Part shown: positions 47,640 through 56,824 of the stretch, piece by piece | How the letters are laid out: each line of letters opens with the position of its first letter | Position numbering within the stretch: the first letter of the stretch is position 1 | Assembly: GCF_000285535.1 (NCBI RefSeq) | Contig: NZ_HE610985.1 | Coordinates: 1,108,677-1,172,676, forward strand | Source of the DNA: Bacillus timonensis | Lineage (GTDB): Bacteria; Bacillota; Bacilli; Bacillales; Bacillaceae_L | Direction of reading: 5' to 3' | DNA length: 64,000 bases | Program-made: the position numbers and the translations under genes | Notes under the pieces: model-generated | The model's input: the letters and a program-made list of their open reading frames with translations, nothing else | Database searches by the model: none | What the model was told of the DNA's origin: nothing

Positions 47640-47707
47640 TGTCCTTCATCTGGCTGAAGTTAAATCTTAGGTCCAGGTCTCTGTCCTTCATCTGGCTGAT
47701 GAAGGAC
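47640..47707. repeat. Direct repeat and 9-bp hairpin downstream of ligD
   Basis: GTCCTTCATCTGGCTGA occurs at about 47640 and again at 47683. The second copy continues to GTCCTTCAT-CTGGCTG-ATGAAGGAC (47683-47707), a perfect 9-bp stem. No T run follows. Confidence 0.65.
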
Positions 47708-47769
47708 TTATTGCGCCTGTGTTCTCTTTGAAATTTCTATTATTGTCCACTTATAGCATGACTATTTCC

Positions 47770-47955
47770 TAGTAATATCCAAATATTCATTCATATCCTG
47801 CGCTTATGCCATATCCTTTTCCAACAATATCCAATCAAACACTCATATCCGGAACTTATACCTTACCCTTTTCCATCAATATCCAAACCAGCGCTCATAT
47901 CCTGCGCCTATGCCATATCTTTTTACAATAATATCCAAACAAACGCTCATCCCGA
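47770..47955. repeat. 52-bp tandem repeat, about 3.5 copies
   Basis: The word CATATCC recurs at 47792, 47844 and 47896 and as CATCCC at 47948, and AATATCCAA-type words recur at 47774, 47826, 47878 and 47930, all exactly 52 bases apart. Each unit can be seen as three subunits of 17-18 bases starting GGATAT on the minus strand. Copies differ at several positions, so the array is old. It is non-coding. Together with the preceding hairpin it fills the 500 bases between ligD and the RND exporter. Confidence 0.85.
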
Positions 47956-48004
47956 CAACAATTCTTGTGGCCACCTCTAAAACCAAACCACAAGGTCAAT
48001 TCGT

Positions 48005-51000
48005 TTATTTCCCTCTTGCTCTCCTCCTCGTCTCTTTATCAAACAAACTATATACAATCGGGGTAATAAATAGCGTTAATAGTGTGCTGCTGACTAACCC
48101 ACCAATCACCGTAATCCCCATCGGTTGATTGATTTCAGACCCTTCTCCAATACCGAAAGCGAGGGGTAATAATCCAAGAATTGTTGTAGAAGCAGTCATC
48201 ATAACAGGTCTCGTTCGATCTTTTACAGCCGTTACAATTGCTTCGTATGAACTCATTCCCTCCCCCTTCTTCAGATTGATATAATCCACAAGCACTATCG
48301 CATTGTTTACTACGATACCTGCTAACACGATAATCCCGATGATAGCGGTGATTCCAATTGGCGTTTTAGTGAAATACAGACCAATTGCTACCCCAATAAC
48401 CATTAATGGGACCGTGAACATGATAACAAACGGATACTTTAATGATTCAAATTGGGCTGCCATCACGATATAAATCAATGTTAGCGCAAGTACAAATGCA
48501 AGAAGCATTTGATCTAAGGAGGATTCTAACAACTCTTTATCACCACTGTATACAAGGTCCGTTTCATCGGATAAGTCAAGTCCTGCAACAGCCTCATCCA
48601 CTTTTTTTGAAATCGCGCCAAGATTAGTTGTCGTTACATATTTCACCGTAAATTGCACCGCATGCTGTTGGTCAATTCTACGAACAGTTAACGGACCCTT
48701 ACCAACCTTAATATCAGCCACGTCGTCTAAAGACACGTATGTGTTTGATTGTGTTTTTAAAAGAAGATTCCTTAAGCCCTCGATATTATTTGTAAAATCT
48801 TTGTCATAGCTCACATTAACAGGATAAATTTGATTTTTTTCATCTGTTAGCAGAAACGCCCTTGTTCCCCTAGTAACATCGTTAACTGTTGAAGCAATTT
48901 GTACAGGAGCAAGTCCCTCTTCGAACGCTTTTTCTTTATCGATTGTAATTTGTAATTCATCAATTGTTTCCGAAACATCTGTTGATACCTCAGTTACATC
49001 CTTCAAATCAACCAGTGAATCCAAAATCTTCGCAACCGCTTTATCAAGACGTTCCTTATCTGTATCCTTTACATGAAATTGCAATGTGTTTGGTGTAGAT
49101 CCTGATGATGACTGAAGATTAAATTTAACGACTGCATGTGGGTGAAGTTCTCTAACCGACGACTCAATTTCCTTCTTTTTCTTGTCTACAAACTCAAAAG
49201 TCGAGTTCTTTCGGTCCTCAACTCCCTCCATTTTGACGTATATTTCTGCTTCACTTGAACTTCCCCCGCCCCGAAAACTTTTCTCTTGGGTGGAGCCTAT
49301 TAAGCTTACATATACATCTACGTCTTTCTCATCTTCTAGTTGCTTTTCAATTGCGGCAACTGTTTCTTGGGTCTCTTCAAGCGGGACACCGTTTTCTAAT
49401 TTAAGTTTTATTGTAAAAAATCCTTCATCACTTTTTGGAATAAATTCGGTTCCTACCGAAAATAGACCCAGTATACTTACCCCAAGCATCACAACGGTAA
49501 ATACTAGTACGAAAATGCGATGCCGTAATGACCATCTTGTTGCTTTTTCCAAAAAAACCATGCCTCTTGAGGCTTGTCGTTTTGTTTCAAGATTCTCATT
49601 GGGCTTCTTTAAAAATCGACTAGCAAGCATTGGAACAACCGTTAATGCCACAACGAGGGATGCAACTAAACTAAATGCAATCGTAACTGCAAATTCGGTA
49701 AATAGCTCCCCTATTAATCCAGTTATAAAAACAACTGGTATAAAGACAGCAACAGTTGTCAATGTAGAAGCAATAATCGCTGCACCGATTTCTTTTGTTC
49801 CATCTGCAGCAGCTTGTTTTGGCTCTTTCCCCATTGATAAATGGCGGTATATGTTTTCGATTACAACGATTGAATTGTCAACGAGCATTCCAATTCCAAG
49901 CGCAAGTCCACCTAGAGTGAGAATATTTAATGAGAAATCTGAAAAATACATCAGCACAAAGGTCACTATGACGGAATATGGAATCGCAATCCCGATAATG
50001 AGTGGACTTTTTATACTTCTAAGGAAGAAAAAGAGTACAATCATTGCAAAAAGACCACCAAGTAGCAATGTACTTATGATGTTTCCAATTGCTATTTTGA
50101 CATAGTCCCCTTGGTCAAATAGAATATCGGCTTTGACATTTTTATATTTCTCCTGTGAAAGCTTTTTTTCTAATTCTTTCTGAAATTCTTCAGAAACTTG
50201 AGCTGTATTCGCATCCGATTCCTGAAGGACACTTAAAAGCATGGCTGGCTCCATATTAGCTCGTGTGATCGTTCTCTGTGTTTCTGGCACTAAGTGAATC
50301 TTCGCTAGATCACCTAAGATTACTTTTTCTCCTAAAATCGGATCAACAGTAACCGAAAGCTCCTCTATGTCCTGGGTAGAATTCAAGGTACTTATCACCC
50401 TTGTAGTAAGCTCCCTCCCTTTTGATTCAATCGTATTACCAGGAAGTGAAACTGAATTAGCTCGCAAGATGTTGACTATATCTGCCTGTGTTAAGGAATA
50501 TTCCTCCAACCGTTCTTGATCTAGTGCAACCTTTATTTCCTCAGATATGACACCTGAAAGATTGACATTTGCAACACCTTCGACTTTAGTAAGCTCGGTA
50601 GTCAACCCTTCTGCAAGTTCTTGAAGTCCTTTTCCATCCCCTTTCATACTTAGGGACAACTGAATAATTGGAAACTGTGATGGATCAAATTTTAAAAAAC
50701 GTGGTGCCTCTGCATCATCCGTAATTTGAGTTTGATTGATTCGGCTTAAGATATCATTTTCAATATCATCAATCGAAGTAGTCCACGTAAACTGTAATAA
50801 AATTAAGGATGCTCCCTCCTGAGAAGTAGATGACATTGTTTTTAAGCCAGGCAATGTTGACAAACTTTGTTCAAGTGGTTTTGTCACCTTTTCCGATACC
50901 TCATTTGGACTTGCCCCGTAATAATTGGCGACAACTACACCTACAGGTGGATTGATGTCTGGGATTAACTTTAATGGAATATTCATCAAGGAAACAAAAC

Positions 51001-51073
51001 CTAATATGATCACTAAGAACATGGTGACTAAAGTAAAAATTGGTCGTTTTATCGAAAATTTGCTTATATTCAT
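48005..51073 (-). CDS. RND-family (HAE1/SwrC-like) efflux transporter
   Basis: A 1022-residue proton-driven transporter with 12 membrane helices and two large outer loops. It begins NISKFSIKRPIFTLVTMF, typical of AcrB/HAE1 proteins. The helix-4 motif GLALGIGMLVDNSIVVIENI near 395 contains the proton-relay Asp pair region, and the second half repeats it near 925. The closest known Gram-positive relative is SwrC (YerP), which exports surfactin; the substrate here is unknown. There is no adjacent membrane fusion protein. The ATG at 51073 follows GGGGGAT. Confidence 0.92.
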   Translation of the reverse strand: MNISKFSIKRPIFTLVTMFLVIILGFVSLMNIPLKLIPDINPPVGVVVANYYGASPNEVSEKVTKPLEQSLSTLPGLKTMSSTSQEGASLILLQFTWTTSIDDIENDILSRINQTQITDDAEAPRFLKFDPSQFPIIQLSLSMKGDGKGLQELAEGLTTELTKVEGVANVNLSGVISEEIKVALDQERLEEYSLTQADIVNILRANSVSLPGNTIESKGRELTTRVISTLNSTQDIEELSVTVDPILGEKVILGDLAKIHLVPETQRTITRANMEPAMLLSVLQESDANTAQVSEEFQKELEKKLSQEKYKNVKADILFDQGDYVKIAIGNIISTLLLGGLFAMIVLFFFLRSIKSPLIIGIAIPYSVIVTFVLMYFSDFSLNILTLGGLALGIGMLVDNSIVVIENIYRHLSMGKEPKQAAADGTKEIGAAIIASTLTTVAVFIPVVFITGLIGELFTEFAVTIAFSLVASLVVALTVVPMLASRFLKKPNENLETKRQASRGMVFLEKATRWSLRHRIFVLVFTVVMLGVSILGLFSVGTEFIPKSDEGFFTIKLKLENGVPLEETQETVAAIEKQLEDEKDVDVYVSLIGSTQEKSFRGGGSSSEAEIYVKMEGVEDRKNSTFEFVDKKKKEIESSVRELHPHAVVKFNLQSSSGSTPNTLQFHVKDTDKERLDKAVAKILDSLVDLKDVTEVSTDVSETIDELQITIDKEKAFEEGLAPVQIASTVNDVTRGTRAFLLTDEKNQIYPVNVSYDKDFTNNIEGLRNLLLKTQSNTYVSLDDVADIKVGKGPLTVRRIDQQHAVQFTVKYVTTTNLGAISKKVDEAVAGLDLSDETDLVYSGDKELLESSLDQMLLAFVLALTLIYIVMAAQFESLKYPFVIMFTVPLMVIGVAIGLYFTKTPIGITAIIGIIVLAGIVVNNAIVLVDYINLKKGEGMSSYEAIVTAVKDRTRPVMMTASTTILGLLPLAFGIGEGSEINQPMGITVIGGLVSSTLLTLFITPIVYSLFDKETRRRARGK

Positions 51074-51129
51074 TACCAATCCCCCATTTCAAAAAGTCCA
51101 ACATAATTGCCATTATACCCATTTTACGT

Positions 51130-51166
51130 AAAAAAACTGTACACCCATCTATAGAGTGTACAGTTT
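51130..51166 (-). terminator. Terminator of the opuA operon
   Basis: CTGTACAC/GTGTACAG stem followed by T7 on the minus strand, between opuAC and the RND gene. Confidence 0.85.
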
Positions 51167-51210
51167 CATTCAATAAAAATATTCTTTAGTTATGACAAAT
51201 CTCTGAAAGG

Positions 51211-52110
51211 TTATTCTTTTAAATCTTCGATTGAGTCAATATCCATGTAAGTTGGTACAACTAAGCCAATTTTTGTACCTTCAAGGTTTGAACCTAGATC
51301 TTCAAACTGACCATCATATTTTTCTACATAATCAGCATGAGTTACAGGTAACCATCCAGCAACGTGTGCATCAACGGATCCATCAGCTACACCAGTCCAC
51401 ATTGGGCCGGCTTCTACTTGGCTCATTTTCACTTTATAGCCTAAATCTGTTAAAACTTTAGCAACTATATTGGTACTTGCAATTTCACTATCCCATGCAA
51501 CATATGCTAATTTTACTTCTTCGCCATTTCCTTCTTCTACACCTTCAGTCCACTCTGCAACTTTATCTGGATTTTCTTCGATCCATTTTGCAGCAGCTTC
51601 TTCAGGTTTTGTTCCTTCATTAATATCTACCATTACATTTCCCATATCATCTGCCGTCCAATTGAATTGGTCTAATAACGTGTAAACACCTGGTAGATCA
51701 TCTTTTAAACCATTTCGTGCAATCGTATGGATGTTTTCTTCCCCACCATATACTCCCTTAGGGTCTTCAAGATATTTAAGATCGAAAGCTGAGAATTTCC
51801 AGTGTGGCGTCCAACCAGTGATGATAATTGGTTCTTTTTTGTCATATGCCTTCTTAAGTGCTGCTGTCATGGCTGCACCGGAACCTTCAACTACAGTCCA
51901 ATCGTCTAGACCATATTCTTCAATTGCTGAAGCAGTTGCTTTCATGATTCCTGCACCTGGATCGATTCCAACAATCTCATAATCTACTCTCTCTCCTACA
52001 GATGCTGAAGAAGTAGATGTAGTTCCTGCCTCATCAGAATTGCCACCACATGCAGCAAGTCCTAGAGTAAATCCAATTGCTAATGATGCTTTAACTACTT
52101 TTTTAAACAT
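51211..52110 (-). CDS. opuAC: Glycine betaine-binding lipoprotein OpuAC
   Basis: A 299-residue solute-binding lipoprotein. The signal peptide ends in the lipobox GLAAC (Cys 21). The aromatic cage that binds the trimethylammonium group is suggested by Trp residues in ITGWTPHWKF near 95, GPMWTG near 240 and AGWLPVTH near 255. It overlaps the stop of opuAB as TAATG. Delivers betaine to the OpuAA-OpuAB complex for osmoprotection. Confidence 0.94.
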   Translation of the reverse strand: MFKKVVKASLAIGFTLGLAACGGNSDEAGTTSTSSASVGERVDYEIVGIDPGAGIMKATASAIEEYGLDDWTVVEGSGAAMTAALKKAYDKKEPIIITGWTPHWKFSAFDLKYLEDPKGVYGGEENIHTIARNGLKDDLPGVYTLLDQFNWTADDMGNVMVDINEGTKPEEAAAKWIEENPDKVAEWTEGVEEGNGEEVKLAYVAWDSEIASTNIVAKVLTDLGYKVKMSQVEAGPMWTGVADGSVDAHVAGWLPVTHADYVEKYDGQFEDLGSNLEGTKIGLVVPTYMDIDSIEDLKE

Positions 52111-52958
52111 TAAGCAGTTCCCCCTTGTTTAGTTTTTCCTATATTTTGAGTAATCCGGTCTAAGATGATTGCAACAATAACAATCGCCAGACCAGCTTCA
52201 AAACCAGTTCCAGTTTGCAGCTGTGTAACAGCTCGGTATACATCTGCTCCTAACCCTGGTGCACCTACCATTGAGGCAATTACTACCATAGATAAAGCGA
52301 GCATGATGCTTTGGTTAATACCAGCCATAATTGTAGGCATAGCCAGTGGAATTTGGACTTTTACTAGTCTTTGTTTTGTTGTAGAGCCAAAGGCTTCAGT
52401 TGCCTCGATTAACTCCTGTGGCACTTGGGTGATTCCAAGTATCGTAAGTCTAATCGTCGGTGGCATTGCAAATATAACTGACGCAACAACACCAGGTACA
52501 ACTCCGATATTGAAGAAAAAGATCGCCGGTAATAAGTAAACAAAAGCTGGCATTGTTTGCATGAAGTCTAGTATTGGAATGACAATACTGCCCACCGTTC
52601 TACTTTGTGAAGCCCATATTCCTAGAGGGATACCAAGAATAACCGATATTCCCACAGAGGTTAGCACAAGTGCAATTGTTTCTAGCATATTGCCCCAGTA
52701 ACCTAGGTTATCGATTAAAAATAAACCAATTAATGTAAAAAGTGCAATTTTCCAATTACAAATTTTCCAGGCTACAACTCCCAAGATAAGAGCTAGTAGA
52801 ATAGAAGGAATAAATCCTAATCCTGCAACAATTCCTTCTACAAATCCTTCAAGTCCTACCGCAATCCCTTCAAATAAAAATTCGAAGTTTGAGACTAACC
52901 AGTCTACAAATGTATCAATCCAATCCGCTATTGGCAGCTTTGGTAATAAACCTTCCAT
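52110..52958 (-). CDS. opuAB: Glycine betaine ABC transporter permease OpuAB
   Basis: A 282-residue permease. An N-terminal amphipathic stretch (PKLPIADWIDTFVDWL) is followed by about seven membrane segments and the EAA loop region (PQELIEATEAFGSTTKQRLVKVQIP by its key Glu-Ala and Gly). It is of the ProW/OpuAB type. It is coupled by one-base stop-start overlaps (TAATG) to opuAA upstream and opuAC downstream. Confidence 0.95.
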   Translation of the reverse strand: MEGLLPKLPIADWIDTFVDWLVSNFEFLFEGIAVGLEGFVEGIVAGLGFIPSILLALILGVVAWKICNWKIALFTLIGLFLIDNLGYWGNMLETIALVLTSVGISVILGIPLGIWASQSRTVGSIVIPILDFMQTMPAFVYLLPAIFFFNIGVVPGVVASVIFAMPPTIRLTILGITQVPQELIEATEAFGSTTKQRLVKVQIPLAMPTIMAGINQSIMLALSMVVIASMVGAPGLGADVYRAVTQLQTGTGFEAGLAIVIVAIILDRITQNIGKTKQGGTA

Positions 52959-54208
52959 TATAAAGCCTCCCTTTCATCACTTAGAGGGAGTTGTTCAGTC
53001 CCAAAGTCATTAATATATGTGTTATTCCCTGCAAGTGCACCAATTACAGCACCACGAATGATGATTCCTATGAGTCGATTTTGTTCATCAACAACAGCAA
53101 CTGGAATCGTCGCCTGTGAGACATCATCGAATAAATCAACAAGTAGTGTACTAGTCTCAACGGTTTTAAGATCTGTAACCATGACATCTGATAATGACAG
53201 ATTTTGCTCAACCGCTTTTGAAGCTTCTACAGCACTAACTGCACCAACGAGTCTTTTCTGCTTGTCAACAGCATAAACAGTCGATAAACCATGATCCTTC
53301 ATAATTTTAAGAGCTAGTCTAGCTCCTTTATCAACCTGAACGGTTTCCGCTCGTTTGACAATATGTCCAGCAGTAAGTACCTTCGATAAATCAACATCCT
53401 CAACAAATCTTTCTACATATTCATTAGATGGATTCATAAGTATTTCTTCTGGAGTTCCGATCTGTACGATGTTTCCGTCCTTCATTAAGGCAATACGGTC
53501 ACCGATTCGTAGGGCTTCGTCAAGGTCATGGGTAATAAAGACAATTGTTTTTTCCATTGAACCCTGTAGTTCAATCAATTCATCCTGCATGTCCTTACGA
53601 ATTAATGGATCCAAAGCACTGAATGCTTCGTCCATTAATAAAATATCCGGGTCATTTGCGAGCGCTCTTGCAAGTCCAACACGCTGCTGCATCCCACCAC
53701 TAAGTTGGTCAGGATATTGATTTTCATAGCCTTCCAGACCTACTAATTTAAGCGCTTCGAACGCTTTTCGTGAGCGTTCTTCTTTAGGTACACCTTGAAT
53801 TTCCAAGCCATATTCGGTATTTTGAAGAACCGTTTTATGTGGGAATAGTGCGAAGCGTTGAAACACCATGCTCATTTTTTTCCTACGAACTTCTCGAATT
53901 TCTTCTTTTTTCATGGATACGACGTCTTTTCCATCAATTAAAACTTGACCAGAAGTTGGTTCTATTAATCTATTTAATAGGCGTACTAAAGTAGATTTCC
54001 CGCTCCCAGATAACCCCATGATGACAAAAATTTCACCTGGATAAATCTCAAAGCTTGCTTGATTCACACCCACTGTAGATCCAGTACTTTTTAATATTTC
54101 TTGCTTTGATTTTCCTTCCTTTAATAGTTGAATCGCTTTCTTAGAGGAGCGTCCAAATATTTTCGTTACATTGGAAACCTTAATCTTGATTTGTTTTTCA
54201 CTATCCAT
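52958..54208 (-). CDS. opuAA: Glycine betaine ABC transporter ATPase OpuAA
   Basis: A 416-residue ATPase. Walker A GLSGSGKST is near 69, signature LSGGMQQRVGLARAL near 170 and Walker B ILLMDEAFSALDP near 190. Two C-terminal CBS domains (about 285-400) are the ionic-strength or c-di-AMP sensor known in OpuA systems. It is the first gene of the operon, divergent from the GbsR-type regulator. Confidence 0.95.
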   Translation of the reverse strand: MDSEKQIKIKVSNVTKIFGRSSKKAIQLLKEGKSKQEILKSTGSTVGVNQASFEIYPGEIFVIMGLSGSGKSTLVRLLNRLIEPTSGQVLIDGKDVVSMKKEEIREVRRKKMSMVFQRFALFPHKTVLQNTEYGLEIQGVPKEERSRKAFEALKLVGLEGYENQYPDQLSGGMQQRVGLARALANDPDILLMDEAFSALDPLIRKDMQDELIELQGSMEKTIVFITHDLDEALRIGDRIALMKDGNIVQIGTPEEILMNPSNEYVERFVEDVDLSKVLTAGHIVKRAETVQVDKGARLALKIMKDHGLSTVYAVDKQKRLVGAVSAVEASKAVEQNLSLSDVMVTDLKTVETSTLLVDLFDDVSQATIPVAVVDEQNRLIGIIIRGAVIGALAGNNTYINDFGTEQLPLSDEREAL

Positions 54209-54367
54209 TCTTTCACCTCAATATTCTTGATGATTTAACCCGACCATTATTTGATATTCTTAAAAACCCACAAAATACCGATGCAGAAAGCAATTAGTAA
54301 CTATGACCTATTAATTGTATTAATAATTTTTATAAATCACAAAAGGGATATGACTGGATATACAGCC

Positions 54368-54403
54368 GTAAAGTTTGTAAAGTAAAAACTGTACGTACTT
54401 TAC
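54368..54403. promoter_or_regulatory. Repeated GTAAAGT motif, candidate operator of the GbsR-type repressor
   Basis: GTAAAGT occurs at 54368-54374 and 54377-54383, and its inverse ACTTTAC at 54397-54403, in the middle of the 318-base region between opuAA and the regulator gene. The rest of that region is AT-rich with no ORF; a direct repeat TCCTCCATTATCC lies near 54421-54440. Assignment to the regulator is inferred from position. Confidence 0.5.
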
Positions 54404-54526
54404 ATTCCGAATGCATAGAATTCCTCCATTATCCTCCATTATCCTTTCAACACCTCCTCTTTACATTCAATGCACAAATGAGTAGGCTATATATATTAAT
54501 TCTTTTGTTGTAGGATGTGAATTTAC

Positions 54527-55057
54527 TTGCAAGGCACAGACAAGCTTGAAAAAGCAAGAGAACGAGTCATTGATGCAATCGCTCAGAACATGAATTTATA
54601 TGGAGTAACACCTTCAGTTGGAAGGCTTTGGGGGCTTATGTATTTTCATGATGAGCCAATGACACTTGATGATATGAAACAAGAGCTAGGCATGAGTAAA
54701 ACAAGTATGAGTACTTCTGTTCGTCATTTAGTGGACCTAAAAATGGTCGATAAGGTGTGGAAAAAAGGGATTCGAAAAGATTTGTATGAGGTTGAAGAAG
54801 ATTGGTATCAAACCTTTATTGACTTTTTTACGATAAAATGGCGGAGTGGCATTTCCATGAATGTAAGTGCCATTCAGAAATCTTTAACTGATCTTAAGGA
54901 GCTCATAGAGGACGAACAAATTAGTGAAGAAGTTAAAGTAGAAGCAGAAAACGATATTGCGAAGTTAAACAATGCGTTAGAATATTATTTTTGGCTTAAC
55001 CGGTTAGTAGATAGCTTTGAATCAAATGAAATCTTTACATTTATTCCAAAAAAGTAA
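54527..55057 (+). CDS. GbsR/OpcR-type MarR-related repressor
   Basis: A 176-residue winged-helix protein of the GbsR family: an N-terminal NMNLYGVTPSVGRLWGLMYF segment written by its key parts, helix-turn-helix LDDMKQELGMSKTSMSTSVR near 45-65, and a coiled C-terminal dimer region. In B. subtilis such proteins repress choline/betaine genes and respond to choline or betaine. The only possible start in this frame is TTG at 54527, with AGGA about 10 bases upstream. Its divergent position to opuA suggests control of betaine import. Confidence 0.88.
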   Translation: MQGTDKLEKARERVIDAIAQNMNLYGVTPSVGRLWGLMYFHDEPMTLDDMKQELGMSKTSMSTSVRHLVDLKMVDKVWKKGIRKDLYEVEEDWYQTFIDFFTIKWRSGISMNVSAIQKSLTDLKELIEDEQISEEVKVEAENDIAKLNNALEYYFWLNRLVDSFESNEIFTFIPKK

Positions 55058-55079
55058 CGTTTATGAACGTTGCTTTTTT
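55051..55079 (+). terminator. Terminator of the GbsR-type gene
   Basis: AAGTAACGT/ACGTTGCTT stem followed by T6, overlapping the stop codon. Confidence 0.8.
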
Positions 55080-55162
55080 AAATTTAAAACTAAACAACAA
55101 ACATGCCTTTTTTCTCATCTATTTTTCCCCATTCTCATACCCTACAATATGGGGGTGAGAAG

Positions 55163-55327
55163 ATGCCATTATGGGGCTGGATAATCGTCTTTTTTGGAGG
55201 GTTGCTCCTTTTAGGTTTTATCGTAGACGGCACATCCAAAAAGAAACATTCTACTAACTCCCGCAGTATTCAAAAACAAGTTGATGAAGTAAAAAATAAC
55301 CAAACCGATTATCATCACTTTTTATAA
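55163..55327 (+). CDS. Small single-pass membrane protein, 54 residues
   Basis: The frame starts MPLWGWIIVFFGGLLLLGF, one hydrophobic helix, then a basic, polar tail (SKKKHSTNSRS) ending DYHHFL. The start at 55163 is set by GGGGGTGAG; the frame is open to 55103 but without an RBS. The predicted topology is outside-in with a cytoplasmic tail. No family recognised. It shares a bidirectional terminator with the propeptide gene. Confidence 0.6.
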   Translation: MPLWGWIIVFFGGLLLLGFIVDGTSKKKHSTNSRSIQKQVDEVKNNQTDYHHFL

Positions 55328-55336
55328 ACAATTAAG

Positions 55337-55371
55337 AAGAAAGCAGCCCTGATTTTATCGGGCTGCTTTCT
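55337..55371 (-). terminator. Bidirectional terminator after the propeptide gene
   Basis: GAAAGCAGCCC/GGGCTGCTTTC, an 11-bp perfect stem between two convergent genes. Confidence 0.92.
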
Positions 55372-55374
55372 ACA

Positions 55375-55494
55375 TTATACCTGCACTTCTTGTGAATCAG
55401 GGTAGTCATTGTCCACCCATGCTACACCTTCATTTAGTTGGTAACCCGCAATTGTCACAAGTCCAAGCATGAGAATTAGCAATAGTTTTTTCAT
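55375..55494 (-). CDS. Secreted signalling propeptide (Phr/NprX-like), 39 residues
   Basis: The frame encodes a Lys-Lys start, a hydrophobic stretch (MKKLLLILMLGLVTIAG) that is a Sec-type export signal, and a short polar, acidic tail ending WVDNDYPDSQEVQV. A near-perfect RBS AAAGGAGGTG lies six bases before ATG. It begins 29 bases after the stop of the HTH-TPR regulator on the same strand. This is the exact layout of RRNPP systems (NprR-NprX, PlcR-PapR, Rap-Phr), in which the exported propeptide is cut and the mature 5-8-residue peptide is re-imported by the Opp permease to bind the TPR domain. The mature peptide cannot be read off; it should lie in the last 15 residues. Family membership is inferred from context and layout. 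Confidence 0.8.
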   Translation of the reverse strand: MKKLLLILMLGLVTIAGYQLNEGVAWVDNDYPDSQEVQV

Positions 55495-55523
55495 ATTTCA
55501 CACCTCCTTTTTGAATCAATCAT

Positions 55524-56783
55524 TTATTGATTTAAATGACTATGTTTTTTCAAAGACGAAATCGCCTTTGAAAAATAATAGCTTGCTAACTTATATTTAT
55601 GATTTTCTTGATAGATTTTCCCTAATTCCTCAGCGTAATAGGCGACATGGAGATGATGTTCAATGCCTTCAAAATAAGGCAAGGCATCTTTTTCAATAAA
55701 TCTTGATAGATTTTCAGACTTATTCAGCAAATAATCATAATAGATGAAATGAATCGTAAAGTCTTGTAAATTTTGATGAGTTTCAACTAAGGCAAACCCT
55801 TCTTTTAGCCATTTTTGACACCGTTCATGATCACCAATTTTATAATATTCTTCGATTAAACCATGAATTGAACGAAGTTTGCCTATTACCATATGTTCTT
55901 CTTTATGGGTAATACTATTTAAAAATTGTTCAATAGCTTCATTTGATTTACCTACTTTTGAATAAAGGACACCTTGGTTATGGTAAATTAAGCCTAATAA
56001 AGACGAATCGTTTATACCTTCAGCTACCTTTGCTGCTAACAAATAATTTTTTTCGGCCATTTCAAATTCATTGATTTTTTCATAGCATATGCCCAATAAA
56101 ATTTGACATTCAGCACTTCTTTTCAAGTCGTATAGAGATTGATAGATTGCCAATGCTTTCTGTATATATACAATACTTAAGGCTAATTTCCCCATTCGGT
56201 TATTATTTAGCCCTTTATAGTAATACAAATCAGCCGTTTCCCAGCTCTCAAAGTGGACACTACTTGTTAAAATCTCCTCTGCTACTTTAAAATGCTCCAT
56301 CGCAGCGGAAAAATGATTCTTTAAATAATAAAATTGGCCTACAAATTTTTCGTAAAAATAACTCATTCGAATATCCAGTATATCTCGATATAATTCCATT
56401 CTCTTAATCTGTGCTTCCGCTTTATCTAATTGGTTTGTAAAGATAAAATATCTTAGCTCAAAAAGAACAAAGAAAATCGCAACTCTAGAATCATTTGAAT
56501 TTTTGCACTCATAGGATTCGTAAAAGGAAACAGCAGGCTCCCTTTTACGAGCAACCATCAGATGGTACCAATCATGAAGTTCTTTTAGTTGAGCATATTC
56601 TTCACTTTCAATTAGCTTGATTCCTAACCGTTCACATAATAATTCAAGTACCTCTATACTTGCTGAGGTTTGGTTATTTTCAATTTTTGAAAGATAAGAA
56701 ATTGAGATAATCTCCTGTGCAAGTTCTTCTTGAGTCATATTATTTTGAATTCGAAAGAAACGTATTCTGCTTCCTATCTCCAT
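55524..56783 (-). CDS. RRNPP-family transcriptional regulator (NprR-like), HTH plus TPR
   Basis: A 419-residue protein. The N-terminal XRE-type helix-turn-helix covers about 3-60 (MTQEELAQEIISISYLSKIEN, shown by its Q-E-E-L-A and Y-L-S-K-I-E-N ends). The rest is helical with TPR-like repeats: ADLYYYKGLNNNRMGK, CQILLGICYEKINEFEMAEK, LGLIYHNQGVLYSKVGKSN and ASYYFSKAISSL. Length and layout fit NprR (about 423 residues) better than PlcR (about 285) or Rap (no HTH). It is expected to bind DNA and a short peptide. The RBS is GAGAGGG. An inverted repeat upstream may be its own operator. The target genes are unknown. Confidence 0.88.
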   Translation of the reverse strand: MEIGSRIRFFRIQNNMTQEELAQEIISISYLSKIENNQTSASIEVLELLCERLGIKLIESEEYAQLKELHDWYHLMVARKREPAVSFYESYECKNSNDSRVAIFFVLFELRYFIFTNQLDKAEAQIKRMELYRDILDIRMSYFYEKFVGQFYYLKNHFSAAMEHFKVAEEILTSSVHFESWETADLYYYKGLNNNRMGKLALSIVYIQKALAIYQSLYDLKRSAECQILLGICYEKINEFEMAEKNYLLAAKVAEGINDSSLLGLIYHNQGVLYSKVGKSNEAIEQFLNSITHKEEHMVIGKLRSIHGLIEEYYKIGDHERCQKWLKEGFALVETHQNLQDFTIHFIYYDYLLNKSENLSRFIEKDALPYFEGIEHHLHVAYYAEELGKIYQENHKYKLASYYFSKAISSLKKHSHLNQ

Positions 56784-56824
56784 ATTTCATACCCTCTCAT
56801 TGACTGGTTATATATTCTTTCTAG

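Noticed and set aside
47770-47955. Possible CRISPR array or coding repeat
   Set aside because: Contiguous 52-mers without spacers; 52 is not a multiple of three and no frame with an RBS spans it.
49182-50105. Long plus-strand ORF of 307 codons opposite the RND exporter
   Set aside because: It mirrors the codon structure of the exporter on the other strand, is very Ser/Thr/Ile-rich, has no RBS and matches no family; it is a shadow frame.
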